A stretch of DNA of 64,000 nt from Plazaster borealis (Eukaryota; Echinodermata; Asteroidea; Forcipulatida; Labidiasteridae). The stretch's first letter is position 1; each line of letters opens with the position of its first letter. Positions 35,001-46,500 of this stretch are shown here, piece by piece. A program made the translations under genes and the position numbers. A model generated the notes under the pieces. It did no database searches. It was given only the letters and a program-made list of their open reading frames with translations, and was not told the DNA's origin. The stretch spans positions 23,116,822-23,180,821 of the forward strand of contig CM037473.1 in NCBI GenBank assembly GCA_021014325.1, in the 5' to 3' direction.

Positions 35001-37322
35001 TTGGTTTGTTTTGAATTTGTGGAAATAACAGTTGGTGCACCATTTAGAAAATTTATTAAAAGACAGAAAACACAGCCAGGATTTCAGCCGACATTTGAGC
35101 ATGGGTCTGATGAGAATCTTAATCAAATCCCTTACCGCACTACCGCGATAGGTGGATGCCGGGATGTAAACTTCGTCGACAGATCCACTTGGGGGGCCGA
35201 ATCTCCAAAGAGCAGTCCGTCAAGATTGAACGACAACCTGGACTACTACGTAATCCATCACACTGACGGGAGTGAATGTTCAACGCAAAGTGAATGTTCA
35301 AGCAGGGTCCGTGGTATCCAACGATACCACATGGTAACTAAAGGTAGGTGCGCATGAGAAACAGCAGAAACAAAATTCCCTCGAATGCAACACAGAGATA
35401 CAATGTCTTTTAAAAGACAAACAAATGTTGCAAAACTTAATGCGAAACGTAAGACTGGGGGGGGGGGGTCAATACTTTAAAAAGATAATCTGAAACTCTG
35501 ATCCAGATCCGTAATAAGGCATTATGTTGAAATGATGGCATTTCCACCTTTTTATGACCAATAGAGGTTAGTATAGATTCGATCCAAGGAGCTTCTGAAA
35601 ACACTCCTTAGTGACACAAAACAAAAATAATGACTTCTTTATCTCAAGAGAAATTTACAGCAATTTAATTATTATTTTTATCTGAAGTTTGATAAAAGTC
35701 TGAAGTTCCCCTTTTCAAAAGAATCCACGCAGTTACATTCATATAGGCCTATTTTTAGTCTTCAATTAAAAGTATTGCTTAAAGGATGTGTACAACATTG
35801 GTAACGTTGAAAATAAAAAAGTGAACAGATATACAAATAACTTACATGGTGTAAAGAAGGTAATGGTGGAAAACTTCCCTTAAAATATTAGTCCTTGAAA
35901 TGCTTTAGTTTTTGAGTACTGAGTAAAGCAATTAGTATAGGCCTAGGCCTAATTATCCTGCAGGATAATTCAACGCCGGCTATTTTAAAAAATTCGTTGA
36001 ATGCTGCCCCCCACACGACTGCAACAGAGGCATTGAATTCTCAGTTGGCGAGAACAAATCATTCGCAAATGGCTCGATCGAGAGTTCGATTTCGAGGGAG
36101 ACAGAAGACAGGCGGGCAACATGTGCTCACCACCAATGCACACATTAAGAATTAGACCGGCATTTCGAAGCCTCGTAATGAACATCATCATCACTCACAT
36201 GTCTATTAAATTATTAACTTTTTAACATGGGCCTAATCATTGTTTTTATTTTGTCATCTATATCTAGGTTGGAATGACATTGGTTACAACTTTCTGATCG
36301 GTGGCGATAACAGAGTTTACGTAGGGCGTGGTTGGGACAACGAAGGGGCACATGCTTCACGATTCAACGATAGGTCCATCGGCATCAGCATTATCGGGAA
36401 CTACGATCGAGAAGAGGTACAAGGTTACTCAATTTTATTGGCCTAGTCAGTAGATAACGAAGTAGCGCCTACCGCTGTGTGAGTGTGACTTTCAAAACCA
36501 GCCAAATCAGACTTCGACTCGAAGTTATAATGTAATTAACAGTTATTTTATAAGTGCGAGCCAGACGCGCTCAGCGCGACGAAACATATACGCAATCTAA
36601 CGATGCCCCGAAATAAATAATAAACAAGATAGACAATTTTTATATAGACCTAGCCGCCTAGCGCATCACCGTGATGTCCCATGCGTTAGAGAACAGGAGA
36701 AAGAAAGACAGGAACGGAGAAAAGAACTTTGCATTTTAAGTATTCACACAACACTGAAACAAAAACCACCTGGGAATCATAAGACAGAAACAAATTCTTC
36801 CAATGAATGTCACACCTCCTGTAACACAGCCAAAGTAGCACTATAGTTCCCATATGTTTTAACAAAAGCCGTAATATTTGTTGATTAATTTGTTTAGGTC
36901 CTATTTTAGTGTTTCAGATTTTCCCCCACCTTGCCCCCATTATATTTTTTACCATCATGCGACTCCGTTTTACTCTACCATGCTTCAACAAAACAAAATA
37001 TTTATACAATTAGCCTTTCGCTGTTGCAAACAGCTTTACCAACCAAAGGACCTATGCCATGGTATAAATGCCCCAAATTGTTAAAGGCCTGGCCATTACA
37101 AAAAATGTGTTACTTATTTACATTTGTTTATTATTTTCCCCCATGATTTAGCCGGATTCTGATTTAGTGGATACCTTGAAAGCGCTGATGCAATGTGGGG
37201 TCACTTTGGGAAAAGTGAAGCGGGACTACAGTTCGTGTGGACATAGTTACTTTTCGAGTACCGTCTGCCCAGGCAATGCTCTGCGCCGTTTGGTCGACAG
37301 TTGGGGTCGCTGCAACCAGTAG
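32023..37322 (+). CDS. PGRP: secreted peptidoglycan recognition protein, divergent copy 3
   Basis: Exons 32023-32104, 35032-35343, 36268-36416, 37152-37322, with the same intron phases (1, 1, 0) as the other copies; 237 aa. Residues 1-25 form a signal peptide ([12 protein letters not shown]). Then comes a basic, Gln/Pro-rich linker of about 40 aa ([16 protein letters not shown]) absent from copies 1 and 2, followed by a single PGRP domain starting [19 protein letters not shown]. Amidase zinc ligands are present: H103 (VIHHT), H212 (CGHSYF) and C220 (VCPG), with Y138 and T218. GW at 132-133 and VGRGW suggest DAP-type binding. Around the second His the usual GHR is GHS, and the loop is rewritten ([19 protein letters not shown]), so activity is less certain than in copy 2. 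The tail ends WGRCNQ. Exon 1 is isolated by a 2.9-kb intron full of repeats and was identified from its leader-like sequence, phase and donor site; it is the least certain exon. Confidence 0.92.
32175..32690. mobile_element. CAAATT...GCACTCATTTTCCAATAGA inverted-repeat element, copy A
   Basis: Left CACCACTCATTTTCCAATAG and right TCTATTGGAAAATGAGTGCA are inverse. Right flank GACCTTGGAGCCCCTCTGTT. In intron 1 of PGRP copy 3. Confidence 0.65.
32740..32940. repeat. GGTTTCACGAAGAGCCAC direct repeats (inverse of 30.7-31.2 kb)
   Basis: Three units: GGTTTCACGAAGAGCCACAT, GTTTTCACGAAGAACCACAC, GGTTTCACGAAGAGCCACTT. Reverse orientation to the repeats at 30720-31185. Confidence 0.65.
32939..33569. mobile_element. 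ATAGACTGTGCAAGTCTCGCG element, copy B
   Basis: TAGACTGCAAGTCTCGCGCG to CGCGAGACTTGCACAGTCTA. Interior includes AAAACTCTGGGACAAGGATG and GGTTGGGACCACAATGGGCC. In intron 1 of PGRP copy 3, followed 42 bases later by copy C. Confidence 0.8.
33612..34308. mobile_element. ATAGACTGTGCAAGTCTCGCG element, copy C
   Basis: AATAGACTGTGCAAGTCTCG to CGCGAGACTTGCACAGTC. Same orientation and interior order as copy B. Confidence 0.8.
34736..34810. repeat. possible degenerate TU-like arm
   Basis: Several GGGG(C/A)GACTTT / GGGGCGACGTGACATTG units at 15-17-bp spacing, like the right arm of the 50-51 kb foldback element. No partner arm seen nearby. Lies in intron 1 of PGRP copy 3. Confidence 0.45.
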
Positions 37323-38525
37323 ACGACCTACGGGTATAGTCACATCATGAGAAATTTCAGGGTGCCATGGGAATTTCTCTAAAGTCGTTTATTCAAGAGT
37401 GTTTTGTTTTATAAAAATATTCCCCAATCCATCAAAATACCACAACCTAGAACTATACAGTCATCTATGGTTACTCAAACACCCCCCTTAGATTTGGTTC
37501 CGTTTGAACGTCTCATATCCGATCTCATCCCGGACCACGTGATTTGATCGGTAAACTATTCGTTACAATCAGGGCCCAATTTCATTGCTCCTCACCGCAG
37601 CGCAGAATTAATATGCACTTACGGCCCATAGAGTTATGTGCTTTACGGGTTTCGGTAAGCACATATTTATTTGGTATGCAGATGTCACGAAATTGGACCC
37701 TGGTAAACTCATGAAAAGGAAGGGAGTTGATTACTGTAACCGAACGGCATCCATTTTATAGGCCCTATAACAGATTTACGAAGCTTGAAGAATGTAAGCT
37801 TAAACTGCTTCAAGCAAACACTATAGCTGTTCCTAGCTATCCTCGCCCCCCCTCCCCCAACTCCCAAAAAGGGGGAAAAATAAAATAACAGTAGGCCTAT
37901 ACTGGGCCTAATTTCATACAGCCGCTTAAGCAGAAAGTGCTTAAAAATGTCTGAGCGAAAAAGAAGCAGGATACCACTATTTTACTCTCCTATGTGACAT
38001 GGTATTTGGCTGGTAACCTTATTCTCGTAAGCATGATTTTGTTGCGCTCTAGCTACGGTACTTTTGGGGCCCTGGTGTTTGACACCTCGCACGTCACACG
38101 CGCTGACTTCCGCGCACACCATTTTGGTAGCAAAGCGCATAAACACCGCGCGTTGCCTGAAATTGGCACTAACCACTTGCTTTTGCACACAGTGACAATG
38201 ACTCCCAAAATGCCGCAGCCAGGATTATTGTGATGATGTCAGGTGGATACACATGCATAATGTCACCTTACAAAATAAACCAGCACTTTTAAGCACATTT
38301 CCTAGCGGGGAAGATAATACTTCATGGGACATTGTATCGCAATTTCCACACCAAACGTGGTAGGTCTTGCGAACATATAAATGAATACATGAAAACACCT
38401 GAATATGAAGGATTATGCACCGCCCACCCTCTTCATCAACAGTTGATTGATTCCTTCTGTTTCCTTCTTCTAAATGTAGTTAAAATAATAAGTGTTGTTT
38501 GAAGCTTTGCATGGTGTGGACAAAT
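37323..38525. other. intergenic after PGRP copy 3
   Basis: No gene seen. AT-rich with a C/G-rich tract near 37845-37875. Confidence 0.4.
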
Positions 38526-38753
38526 AAGAGGTAACTAAAAATAAATAGTCAACTTACGGGTACAACCATGTGTAAAAACTCATTAGTGGGAGTGTTTGCT
38601 CTGAAAAGAGCCGATGGGGTCTCAACATTTCGAAGAGTTTACTCTGCTCGTCTAGACCCCATCGGCTCATTTCAGAGCCAACACTTCCACAAAAGAGTTT
38701 TTACAATGGTTGTACCCGCAAGTTTACCATTTATTTTTAGTTACTTCTTAGTT
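38526..38753. mobile_element. 228-bp near-perfect palindrome
   Basis: AAGAGGTAACTAAAAATAAA, ACGGGTACAACCATGTGTAA and AGCCGATGGGGTCT each recur inverted on the far side. Arms of about 100 bases, centre near 38639. MITE-like. Confidence 0.75.
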
Positions 38754-38954
38754 AAAATAATATTTCTCAGATATCGCTTTATTTTCGGGCATCTTAAATT
38801 GCTTATTATTTTAAAGACAGGTGTGTGCAAAGTTTGAATTATGAGACTCATTCTCACATCACATTGCATGGGTTTATTGTGATGTGGCACACTATGCTGA
38901 CACTCGTGCCATAAACAACAGGCCAAGTGTGATAGGTTCTTTTTTTACCTGCAT

Positions 38955-39105
38955 ACGCAACACATGGTACCTAAGGCGTAGGGGACCCAAGGCTTAGCAC
39001 TAACGTCCCATCCGAATGACTTTACAATGTCTTGCTCAAGGACACACACACATGCCAGTACCGGGAACCGAGACAACAGTCTAACACCACCAGTGGGTTT
39101 TTATA
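38955..39105 (-). mobile_element. SINE-like fragment
   Basis: ATCCGAATGACTTTACAATG, TCTTGCTCAAGGACACACAC and CAGTACCGGGAACCGAGACA resemble the body of the tRNA-derived SINE at 53640 (TCTTGCTCAAGGATACAAGT, CACGACCGGGATTCGAACCC). Confidence 0.45.
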
Positions 39106-40550
39106 TACCTGTTTAAAATTTCGGACAATTTGTGGAAGCAGTATGTCTGCAGCATGTGATTGTCGTAGAAGGATTATCTTCATAAAGCATTCATATTTTG
39201 TATGAAATTCTCCAATGAACTAACTACATGTATACTGATTGTTACTAATAGGCCTTGTCTAAAGATACTGTTCAGCAACGTCTGCTTAATCTTTCCTTTT
39301 TGCATTATCTCAATTCATTAAAAATATACAAGTTCGCAAAGAAAGTTTTAAACTGTGTTTTTATTTGTAAATATCTGTCAACAAAAAACTTACCACCTCA
39401 GTATACAAAGTATGCTACAAAAATAGCAGTTTCACAAACTACCCGAATTAGATGACTGCATCATGTGACAAGGAGTAGAGATAGAAATAAAAGATCAACT
39501 TGAAGAGAAGTAGTTCATCAAATAAGAAAATGTCACAAGAAAACTGAAGGAAATGAGTTTTTAAAAAGATCAGCTAGCCTCATGTGTTTACCTTTATAAT
39601 AAACTAGCCACCATTGCGCGATTTCTCCTTTTTTTAAACACAATGTCATTGTTTTAAATATACACAATGGCAGCTGCTCATCTTTTGAAATCGACTTGTT
39701 GGTTTGTTTTTAAATGCATGTAGAAATGGAAACAGATCTTTATAAGATTCCTTACTGTTCGCTAGTTATATTTTTATTTCTTTTCTAAGAATGTTCAATA
39801 AGCTAACATCCTCCAAGTTTAAATGTCTTACAAGGAATTAACAAGTTTCTTGCATTTCTTGCAATAGCATTTCACAAAGATTATCCAAGCTTTCAAACTG
39901 TACAAAAACTTGCCCAAATTTAGGATGTTACTTTATTATATGCAAAGTTCCCCCAAAAGAAGTATATTTGAAAAATATGTGTATACTGTTGGACCTTCAT
40001 TTATTGTCCAGATGAAATCACATATTGGACTCAAAAGTCTGTTCTGCGCTTACATAGCAATGGTCCAAAGAAAAGCACTTGTTTGCACTTATAGTAGTCT
40101 GGGTTCAAGATGCTCCTGTTGTTTATTTCCTGCGCCGATAGAGAGCGCTACTCATGTAGTCTATTACCCCCAGCAATGGATCCTGGGATATCAATAACAG
40201 GAGGGTCTTGAACAAAGACTACACTTATAGTTGCTTCATGCATGTACAACTCAATGATAGGAACCAATCAGTTACTGTCCTTTACAAAAACAGCTTAGTA
40301 TGGGATTGGTTTCCTGATTCCTGGCACATTGCAGTTTCCATTATTCACTTGGCCTCATCACTCAAAATAGATCTTAGTTTGTTCCATTTTGGGAGTCAGA
40401 TTCCCTATGTATCACTTGGCAGTGTCCATTTTAGGCGACACTAGTGCACCGTACCTTTACGAGAAAATTGACTCCCAAAATGGCATACCAGTGGAAGAGG
40501 TGTGACATCTGTGCAAGGGGAATTTAAAGTCAATGTTCATCAAGACATGA
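39106..40550. other. RFC2 3' flank
   Basis: No other gene seen. Several TTTATT (minus-strand AATAAA) occur, e.g. near 39932 and 40000; I cannot choose the used polyadenylation site. Confidence 0.35.
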
Positions 40551-43500
40551 TCATGATTCCTCAGAGGGTAACATCCTTTTCTGGCACATCCTGGCAAGCA
40601 AACCACTGAGTTGCAGCAGTGAACCTACTCCCTCTGCTATTTTCATATGTGTGAACCCAATTTCCTGAAACATAAAGTACAACACAGTGCAAAAGTTGAA
40701 ACATAATTGAACAAGATGATAAATTACAAAATACTATCTTTTATTAAAAATTTGAAACCTGTTAAAGAAAACAAACAGTAAAAGTATCAAGTACCCTTTA
40801 CAATGCAGAACATGACAGTTTTGGACCAGAAATAAGGGTTATATCAGATATGAATTGGAGAACAGAAGCACAACTGATATTTGACTGGTGTTCTGCAGTT
40901 CGATCTGGAATAGACAACAATGTAGCTTCGTTAGGGTTAGAAACTGGACAATTGATTTGATAGTTCAGTGTGATTATTAGCAACTTGACAAGACCAGTTT
41001 GAACTGGTTCAGACTGGTTCACAAAGCTAAACCAAGAGAAGCCAACTCACCTTGATAAACTCCAATTTAAGATATTCTGCCATGTCAAACGTCTTACAAA
41101 CCCTGAACATATTTGAGATGATATCCTCCGGAGCGTACCCCATACTCCACATATGTTCCATCACCTCATATGCTTTGTCAATATTCCCCTCAACACATTT
41201 AGCAAACATATCCTTAATAAGGATAGGGTGGGGCTCATCACAAACCTTTGAAATAATAATAAAACAAAAAAAACAGTGTTCATGTTATTTCCGGGTTGTC
41301 AAAAATGCTTGTGAAATTAAAGTGCAGATTATGCGCATCTATCGATAAAGGATAATAACCCTTTAATATAACTTTCAAACTACTTGTTCATGAAAAATTT
41401 ATTTTTATAATGCTTTTTATACATGGTCAATTCACAAACGTTTGTGTGACTTTTGGTTACTCAATTGCCAAAATAATTATGTCGCAACAGAAAGATAATA
41501 TACAGAAACATCATATTTAACAGAAGGCAAACCATAATATGAAAAAAGTTGCAAATGTCAAGAAATCAAAACTTTGAATTGTAAGTACACAGATCAATAT
41601 CAATCCATTAAAATGTTTGGCTTTTAGATTAATTAAAATGTTTCTCTAGCTACAACAAAACATGAAAACAGTCATTTACAAAAAGACAAATCATGATACA
41701 GTTGTTGGAAATGAGCAAAATGGAAACATGGCTGAATCAAAAGTTGAAAAAACATTTCAAAAACAATTCATAAATGTTTATATGACTCTTGATTATTAAA
41801 TACATATGTCTTTCTAGCATCAAACATAGAAACATGGCATCAGAAATAGCATCAAAAATGGAAACATGGATGAATCAAAAGTTAAACAATACATTTCAAT
41901 ATCAAGTCATATTATGTTGATATGACTCTTGATTATTAAAAATATATCTTTTTAGTATCAAAAAGACATAAAAAACACAGTCATTTGCAAATGTCAAATC
42001 ATGATACACAAAGTAGTTAGAAACATGCCTCAATCACAAGTTTGGGTTCAAGTTAATGTATCAAGAGAATGGGGGGGGGAAGTTAAAAGAGGCAGAAGGC
42101 AATGCCTTGAATGGACAAGAGTAAAACAGATGATCAGTATAGAGGGTGTTATCAATAATACAGAATGTTTTTCAATTAAATATGAAAGACAATCAAATAA
42201 CGCACAACCTGTGGGGAAACGATAATGCACTGATACTAAGAACACATAATAACAAGTATACAGTTCAAGTGTCATTAAGTGATCAACTGTCAAGAATAGC
42301 ACAATAAATCATTTGCAATTATAAAGTAGCACATATGCAAACAGTATAATAGCACACATAAATACGAAAATAGTATTTTTACAATACAGAATGATTTATC
42401 AATAGCATCAAAAGAATTGCAGTATCAACCAATATCAAATGATGTTCAGTATTTCAGACACAGACATTTCTCAAGGCAACAATTTCTAGTGTTTCAATAA
42501 CAAAATTTGACATAATTTATTTTGCCAGCAAAGGTGCAATGTCTGATCAATGAGTCTGGTCCCTGATTAGCATTATTCTTTCAAAGAATCATACTTAATT
42601 GGTTCACTGAAGTAAAAGACACTCTTGGGATAGACTTACTTTGAAGACGTTTTCGCTGCTCACAAGACCAAAACCAGAATGTGTTGACTGCATATTATTT
42701 ATTGCCTGGAAATACAAAGGGATACAAAATTACAAAAACTAAGGCTGTGTCCGAATTGGCGGCTACAGCTACGGCTACAGCTACGGCTAGATTTCCAAAT
42801 CATCTTGCGTTGAAGTATAGTCCTTTGCAACACCCTTAGCAACAGTCGAAGCACTAGCTGTAGCTGCCAATTGCGATACGGCCTAAGCCATAAAAATAAA
42901 ACAACTTTCAATTTTTTTTAATTTCTGTAAAATCAAAACAACTTTAAGAGAAAATAAATATGTTGCAGGAGCCATTCCCCTGTCTGCTCATTCAAATAAC
43001 AATAACAAACTCTATAAAATATGTCTTTAAGATTTTGAATGGAGAAACTGTGAGGTTTCGTGGGGAAAATATCATACAGCTTAGCTTTACTTTAGTTAGC
43101 TTTCATACTGTCTGGGCCCAAATCTATAGATTAGCTTTTAAAAATAAAGGGATAGTAAATAAATGTATACATTTTGTTTGACCACTAAAGTGCTTATTCC
43201 CATCCTCTATTTTTCAATTAACATACCAGACATCCAACCTGTAAAAAATTCATCAAAATCAGTGGTCACATTTTAGTGAAAACAATGAAAAACATGATGA
43301 TGTGCTTGCTCATAATCATATAGGCTTATTTTGATTGCTGCAATCAAAATAAACAAGAGTGACATGAGGGTTCTTTAAATGCTACTTCCACTACTTTGAC
43401 AAGATTCACCCAGGCAGAAATATTTATCTGGAAAAGTATAGTACTGGTATGAACCGCTTTTCCTTATAACTACCAACCGTGCACTTTGTCTTCAGAACCA

Positions 43501-46500
43501 AATTTACAAAACACAGAACTGGTTTCCCCACTTCCTTTTCTACAGCCAAAATTTGTTAATCTAGATTATTCACATGGCCGTTCACCCAAGATTGGATTTA
43601 CCTGTCTCATGTCCCCTTGTGCTGTATAGATGATTGCCTCCAGGCCATCATCTGTGCATTCTATTCCTTCCTTTTCTCCAACCTCAATTAGCCGATGAAG
43701 GAGCTGTTTGTCCGTCAGGCGGGAGTACCTCAAGACTGCACACCGTGATTGAATCGGCTCAATGATCTTGTCTGATGTGTTACAGGCAAGAGCAAACCGT
43801 GTTGTCTTTGAGTAGATTTCCATGGTGCGTCGCATGGCCTGCTGGGCTCCACTTGTCATACTGCAAGGGGGAGTCCAGACATTTTAAGTAGGATTTGAAA
43901 CTTGGTGGAGAACACTCTAAAGAATGAAGAGTTGCTGTAACATTATGGAACTACATATTTTATGAGCTGGGTGATTCAATGGTCGTCTTCAGATGAAAAA
44001 ATAATGATCAAAGAGTAGGCCAATTAATCAAAATGTTGAAATGTCACACCACCGGTTCTTTTCAGAGCCACCACAATTTTATACAATACATGGTGCCATT
44101 GCTAAACCGGGCCAAATACTTTGCCTTGCCTTGGTGCCCCTTGAAATGTTACAATAGAAATTCACAATTTACTCATTGATGTGATATTTACCCATGAGAA
44201 AACGCCTTAGTGCCCTTGCCCTTTCAAAAACAAGCATCTGGCCTGGCTAACCTTTGTTTCTTAAAGTTGTTTTATTTCATTGAGAAAAGAAATTGTTAAT
44301 TTTTTGCGTAAATACAAGGAACAAACCAATGGGAGACTTTCGGGGACACTAGGTGGCAGCAAACTTACCAGGTAAATCCATTGTTCTTAAGAATTACTGG
44401 TAAGTCTGCTGCTAGTTAGCAGTCCAAATTCTCCCATTTACCCTATAGGAATTCAAAAAAGGGTAGTGTTCAAAAGATTTGGGCCTATAGTCCTCGGCCC
44501 AATTTAATACAGCTGGGTTAAGCACAAAAATATGCTTATAGCCAAGAAAAACATTGCTCAAGCCGAAACAGGTTAACAACCAAAATGTCATGTCATTCAA
44601 AGGGTTCTTAGTTAATAGTTTGCTTTATTTTTTTATCAAAATGTTCTGCTTTATAAAATTGGGCCCTGATATTTACCTATCTGCTTCATCCAGAATAATG
44701 ACCTTATGACGACCTCTAGGCAACGTAACCTTCTTCTGTGCGAACGTCTTTATCTTGTTCCTGACTACATCAATGCCCCTGAAAAATTACACAAATTCAT
44801 CATCGTTAAATCTTCGCTCCTGACTTATGACACTTTTGTAGTTCTCTCAATAAGCCAGGCATCCCTTCAGAGTTTAGTTTAACGTAGTTTATGGCTGTGT
44901 TATGTATAAAACTGAAAGTGTACAGCAGGCAGCAGCAGGTTTGATAATTCACAGAGGCCATGGAGGCAATTGCCTCTTTGCCACTGACCTTTTAAATGTT
45001 CCAATCGATTGGTTATTTCCCTCATTGAGATGCCGTCAAGGAAAAACCACTTTGCCCTTACAACAACAAAGAATCAGGCCTGCAGCAATAATACACTAAA
45101 CTTTAATGTATTTGTAAATCATTAAAACAATAACAGACTCTACAGAGCAAGGGTGACACATCATCACACTGTCCAGAGACCTAAGACGTGTTCATTGTAT
45201 TATTTGTCTTAGTAAATATAAATTTCATCGGTAAATCCAACTATTATAGACGATGTGACCTGTGACATCACATGTTTACAAAAGAGCCACAGAGCCTGGA
45301 CTTCCTGCAGGCACGATTTGTACACAGACTAATGGAATAAAACATAAAATCTTATATTTTATGGAGATTGCACTCTCTAATTCTTATCAACTTTTGATAT
45401 GATGAAAGGGGGCACATCTCAAAACTTGTCCAGCTTTTACTTTCATAATTCTTGGATTTATGTGGAAATTATGACACAAAATGTCAACTTTCCCATAGGA
45501 CCTGTGTAGTATCTTGCCTGCCAGAATACCCAAAGAATGCACAAGGTCACACTTAATGTAAACAAAGTTCACATGGTCTATATGACATGGGTTTATCTCA
45601 CTATAAATACATGTATCACCAAGTTTGGTTTATCAGGTCCAATTTTTCACACGATTAGTTACTGAACTATTGATAAATCACACTTTTTAGCGAGAGTGCA
45701 AGGCCTTTGTCATTTTGCAAGGGGCACTTCCATTGGAAAATAATGAAGTCTATGGGAAACTTTTGAAAGAGCTTTCCAGTAAAAAAATCACTGGACGTTT
45801 GCCCAGCCTTATGAACCTTATTATGGTGATACTCTATCAACTCCATATTCAATACATGTACATCAGTGTTCTCCAACCTATAGAAAAGACGTGAGCTCAC
45901 TAGTAACACGGAATTACAAGGTAAGAAAAAGAAATGCGGTAGGGCTACCAGACACATACGTTTCCTCTAGTGGGTGCCTAAGATAAATTGGTACCAATAA
46001 ATTAAATTAAATTGGTTTTTATTTCAAGTAAGTGTTTAGAAAACCAGTATTTTACTTTGTGTTCTTAAAAACTGTAAAAATATTTCCTCAAAAAAGTCTG
46101 AGGAAAGTGGCCAGGATTTACCTAAGAATGCACCACAGAGCATCTAGGATCAAAATTTTTTGAGCGGGCCCCGGACCCCACGCTGTAGGGGCTTTGCGCT
46201 TCGCGCTCGCATTGTACATACTCCCTCGCAGTTTTCACCACACCAAGCACCAACCTTTAATTTTCAAAGTTGGAGAACACTGTACATGTACATGTAACTT
46301 GATTTGACCAAACTTACCTGTCATTTGAGGCATTCATTTCTAAAACAGCCTCCTTGTAGTCTGGGCCTAGCAAGGCTCGGCAAAGACACAAGATACTGGT
46401 GGTTTTGCCAGTTCCAGGGGGACCCTACAACAGGGAGAAAAAATTATGTATACTATTTATTTACTGTATTTTTAGTTTTTCCATACACTGATAATCACTT

